From assembly GCF_027706745.1 (NCBI RefSeq), contig NZ_JAQFWP010000041.1, positions 1 to 61,415 of the forward strand: 61,415 nt of DNA, written 5' to 3'. Positions 59,619-61,415 of the stretch are shown piece after piece; within the stretch, counting starts at the first letter, position 1, and every line of letters begins with the position of its first letter. The DNA is from Nocardiopsis suaedae (GTDB lineage Bacteria > Actinomycetota > Actinomycetes > Streptosporangiales > Streptosporangiaceae). A program made the position numbers and the translations under genes. Below the pieces are notes generated by a model that searched no databases, was not told where the DNA came from, and saw only the letters and a program-made list of their open reading frames with translations.

Positions 59619-60407
59619 ATGACGACACGGCCGGTGCGTCCCCGCGACGCCGCCACGGTGATGCTGGTCCGCGACGCGCCGGGCGGCGTCGAGGTGTACA
59701 TGCTGCGCCGGGCCCCCTCCATGCCGTTCGCCCCCGGGGCCTACGCCTTCCCCGGCGGCCGCGTCGACGAGCGCGACGCCGACCGGGACGTGCGCTGGGC
59801 CGGTCCGCCCCCCGGCGCGTGGGCGCGGACGCTGGACACCGGTGAGCGCAAGGCTCGGGCTCTGGTGTGCGCGGCGGTCCGGGAGACCTTCGAGGAGTCC
59901 GGGGTGCTGCTGGCGGGCCCCTCCGAGGACGGGGTGGTCGACGACACCCGCGGCGCGGACTGGGAGGCCGACCGCGCCGCCCTGGTCGACCGCACCCTGT
60001 CCTTCGCCGAGATGCTCGGCCGGCGCGGTCTGGTGCTCCGCACCGACCTGCTCAACGCCTGGTCGCAGTGGATCACCCCGGCACCCGAGCCGCGCCGGTT
60101 CGACACCCGGTTCTTCGCCGCGGAGCTGCCCGCCGGACAACAGGCCCGCGACGTCGGCGGGGAGGCCGACCGGAGGGCGTGGATGCCGCCCGGCGAGGCG
60201 GTGCGGCTGTGGCGGAGCGGCGACATCGCGATGCTGCCGCCCACCGTGTCCACCTGCATGGACCTGGAGGCCGCGGGGGCGGTGGCGGCGGTCATGGCGG
60301 CCGAGCGCGCGATCGCGCCGATCGAGCCGGTGCTCGAGGAGGTCGGCGGCGAGACGCGCATCGTCGTCCCCGAGGGCGTCGTCTACCCGCGGGGCGAGGT
60401 GCGATGA
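59619..60407 (+). CDS. NUDIX hydrolase (NUDT19-like)
   Basis: A 262-aa NUDIX protein. The NUDIX box is split by a roughly 35-residue insertion, as in NUDT7/NUDT19-type CoA hydrolases: GGRVDERDAD then ALVCAAVRETFEESGVLL near 88-105 with the metal-binding REtxEExG. SQWITPAPEPRRFDTRFFAA is also typical. GAGGAGG precedes the ATG. The last residues (VVPEGVVYPRGEVR) are repeated in the 19-codon cistron that follows, and its stop overlaps that cistron's ATG. Confidence 0.9.
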   Translation: MTTRPVRPRDAATVMLVRDAPGGVEVYMLRRAPSMPFAPGAYAFPGGRVDERDADRDVRWAGPPPGAWARTLDTGERKARALVCAAVRETFEESGVLLAGPSEDGVVDDTRGADWEADRAALVDRTLSFAEMLGRRGLVLRTDLLNAWSQWITPAPEPRRFDTRFFAAELPAGQQARDVGGEADRRAWMPPGEAVRLWRSGDIAMLPPTVSTCMDLEAAGAVAAVMAAERAIAPIEPVLEEVGGETRIVVPEGVVYPRGEVR

Positions 60408-60475
60408 GGAACGACGGTGTCGTCCCCGAGGGCGTCGTGAACGCGCGAGGCGAGGTGCGATGAGGATCGACGGTT
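60364..60475. repeat. 56-bp tandem repeat at NUDIX/MBL junction
   Basis: Two units with 56-bp period: each contains gtcgtccccgagggcgtcgt, then cg(g/a)ggcgaggtgcgatgagga. Unit 1 is the end of the NUDIX gene, unit 2 the end of a 19-aa frame. Each ends in ATGAGGA(A/T)CGACGGT, the first being the micro-cistron start and the second the MBL gene start. Confidence 0.9.
60404..60463 (+). CDS. 19-aa bridging micro-cistron
   Basis: A 20-codon frame made by the tandem duplication. Its ATG overlaps the NUDIX stop (ATGA) and its TGA overlaps the MBL start (ATGA). The peptide RNDGVVPEGVVNARGEVR repeats the NUDIX C-terminus. It probably has no function as a peptide but keeps ribosomes moving from NUDIX to MBL by two stop-restart steps. 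Confidence 0.55.
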   Translation: MRNDGVVPEGVVNARGEVR

Positions 60476-61272
60476 CCGGAACCCTGCGTGCGGGCTGCGT
60501 GCTGTGCCCCAACCCGGGTCCGATGACGCTGGATGGAACCAACACCTGGATGCTGCGCGAGCCGGGCTCGCGCGACGTCGTCGTGGTCGATCCCGGGCCG
60601 CACGACGAGCGGCACCTGGAGCGGGTGGCGCGCACCGTCCAGGAGCAGGGGGCGCGGGTGGTGTGCGCGGTGGTCACCCACCACCACGATGACCACACGG
60701 GCGGGGCGCGCTACTTCTCCGAGCTGACCGGGGCGCCGGTGCACGCGGTCACCCCGGCCTTCCGGGTCGGCGGACACGGGCTGGACGACGGGGCCGTGAT
60801 CGAGGCCGGAGGGCTGGAGGCGCGGGTCGTGGCGGCCCCGGGGCACACCGCCGACTCGGTGTGCCTGTACGTTCCGGCCGACGGGGTGCTGCTGACCGGC
60901 GACACGGTGCTGGGGCGCGGAACCCCGGTGATCGTCGACGGCGACGGCGGGCTCTCGGCGTACATGGACACCCTGTACCGCCTGCGGGACCTGGTCGAGG
61001 AGGAGGGCGTGCGGACGCTGCTGCCGGGACACGGGCCGATCCTGACCGACGCGGGGGCGGCGGTCGCCGAGTACATCGCCCACCGGGAGCAGCGGATGGA
61101 GCAGCTCACCGAGGCGGTGCGCAAGGGCGACCGCACACCGGACGAGATCGTGGACCGCGTCTACGCCGACACCGACCCGTCGGTCCGCGGAGCGGCGCTG
61201 TCGTCGGTCCGGTCCCAGCTCCGATACCTTGCCGAACGCGGTGACGTCCCTGCGGAACTGGGCGAAGTCTGA
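60460..61272 (+). CDS. Metallo-beta-lactamase-fold hydrolase (LACTB2-like)
   Basis: A 270-aa MBL-fold enzyme. The zinc site is THHHDDHTGG near 73-82 (HxHxDH), with further ligands in APGHTADSV near 127 and LLTGDTVLG near 147 and LLPGHGP near 189. NPGPMTLDGTNTW near 18-30 is typical of the LACTB2 group, related to RNA nucleases and hydrolases. ATG 60460 overlaps the micro-cistron stop. In mycobacteria the equivalent MBL gene lies between RidA and the CRP gene. Confidence 0.9.
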   Translation: MRIDGSGTLRAGCVLCPNPGPMTLDGTNTWMLREPGSRDVVVVDPGPHDERHLERVARTVQEQGARVVCAVVTHHHDDHTGGARYFSELTGAPVHAVTPAFRVGGHGLDDGAVIEAGGLEARVVAAPGHTADSVCLYVPADGVLLTGDTVLGRGTPVIVDGDGGLSAYMDTLYRLRDLVEEEGVRTLLPGHGPILTDAGAAVAEYIAHREQRMEQLTEAVRKGDRTPDEIVDRVYADTDPSVRGAALSSVRSQLRYLAERGDVPAELGEV

Positions 61273-61415
61273 CTGAAGGAGCGACGACGCGGGTCGGCGG
61301 CCCTTGCGGTTGCTTTGTCGGCTGCCGGGTGTGTGCGTGGTCCCGGTGGTGGGCGGCGACGGCGGAAGCGGGGCGGTTCCCTGGGCCTGCTTGCCGTCGG
61401 GCGGGTTCCTCGCGG
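61273..61415. other. End of window, no gene seen
   Basis: The last 143 bp after the MBL stop contain no complete gene or hairpin that I can support. A following gene would lie outside the window. Confidence 0.5.

Overview
The window is high-GC actinomycete chromosome. Codon third positions are almost all G or C, GTG starts are frequent, several genes look leaderless, and there are actinobacterial signatures such as a SARP/NB-ARC/TPR regulator, GAF-ANTAR proteins, DUF5685, DUF2617 and the PonA2-ArsA-ArsA-DUF4177-RidA-MBL neighbourhood. The plant-polymer enzymes and overall gene set would suit Nocardiopsaceae or another Streptosporangiales genus, but the genus is inference only. No prophage, integrase, CRISPR array or rRNA operon is present.

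Layout. 143-5036: a minus-strand P450 / TetR / ferredoxin / ferredoxin reductase / P450 group, divergent from an MFS exporter (5162-6637). 6733-7930: a Rpn-like nuclease gene followed by a duplicated, separately translatable copy of its C-terminal domain. 8400-14468: a SulP transporter, then a response regulator and histidine kinase on the plus strand with a three-gene ABC-2 exporter operon inverted between them. 14582-18827: secreted GH43 and lipoprotein GH114 enzymes, a membrane protein and a DUF5685 protein with an unusual Cys-rich tail. 19235-27522: an ABC1/UbiB kinase, Hsp20, tRNA-Arg, a secreted pectate lyase, a divergent GABA aminotransferase / succinate-semialdehyde dehydrogenase pair, two copies of a dispersed hairpin element and a 182-bp MITE. 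27519-34737: an operon of three membrane-anchored presumed surface proteins, divergent from two paralogous acidic micro-proteins and a SARP-NB-ARC-TPR regulator. 34731-38653: a DUF4178/DUF2617/small membrane protein/DUF350/spermidine-synthase-like operon. 39505-50059: tRNA-Pro, a TetR/DUF1772 divergent pair with clear operators, a bicistron of unknown proteins divergent from an HTH-UTRA regulator, an M48 protease, a GNAT, an endolysin-type amidase, two GAF-ANTAR proteins, a STAS protein and a CRP-type regulator. 50454-61272: an FMN reductase/LLM monooxygenase pair, then a conserved actinobacterial block: metallophosphoesterase, YqeY, bifunctional PBP, two ArsA/Get3-like ATPases, DUF4177, RidA, NUDIX and metallo-beta-lactamase-fold hydrolase.

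How genes work together. The first P450 block carries its own electron-transfer chain. The ABC exporter is bracketed by a matching DesK-type kinase and NarL-type regulator, so it probably responds to a membrane or antibiotic signal. The GH43 and pectate lyase genes each have LacI-type operator palindromes, which points to control by plant-sugar availability. GABA-T and SSADH convert GABA to succinate. The SARP regulator, its operator-like promoter palindrome, the heptamer repeats and the two micro-proteins look like one regulatory unit. The most interesting signals are the Rpn-like gene with an internal start plus a stand-alone C-terminal copy, the SARP/micro-protein unit, the hairpin repeats whose stem sequence changes while pairing is kept, and the duplicated NUDIX/MBL junction that creates a 19-codon bridging cistron.
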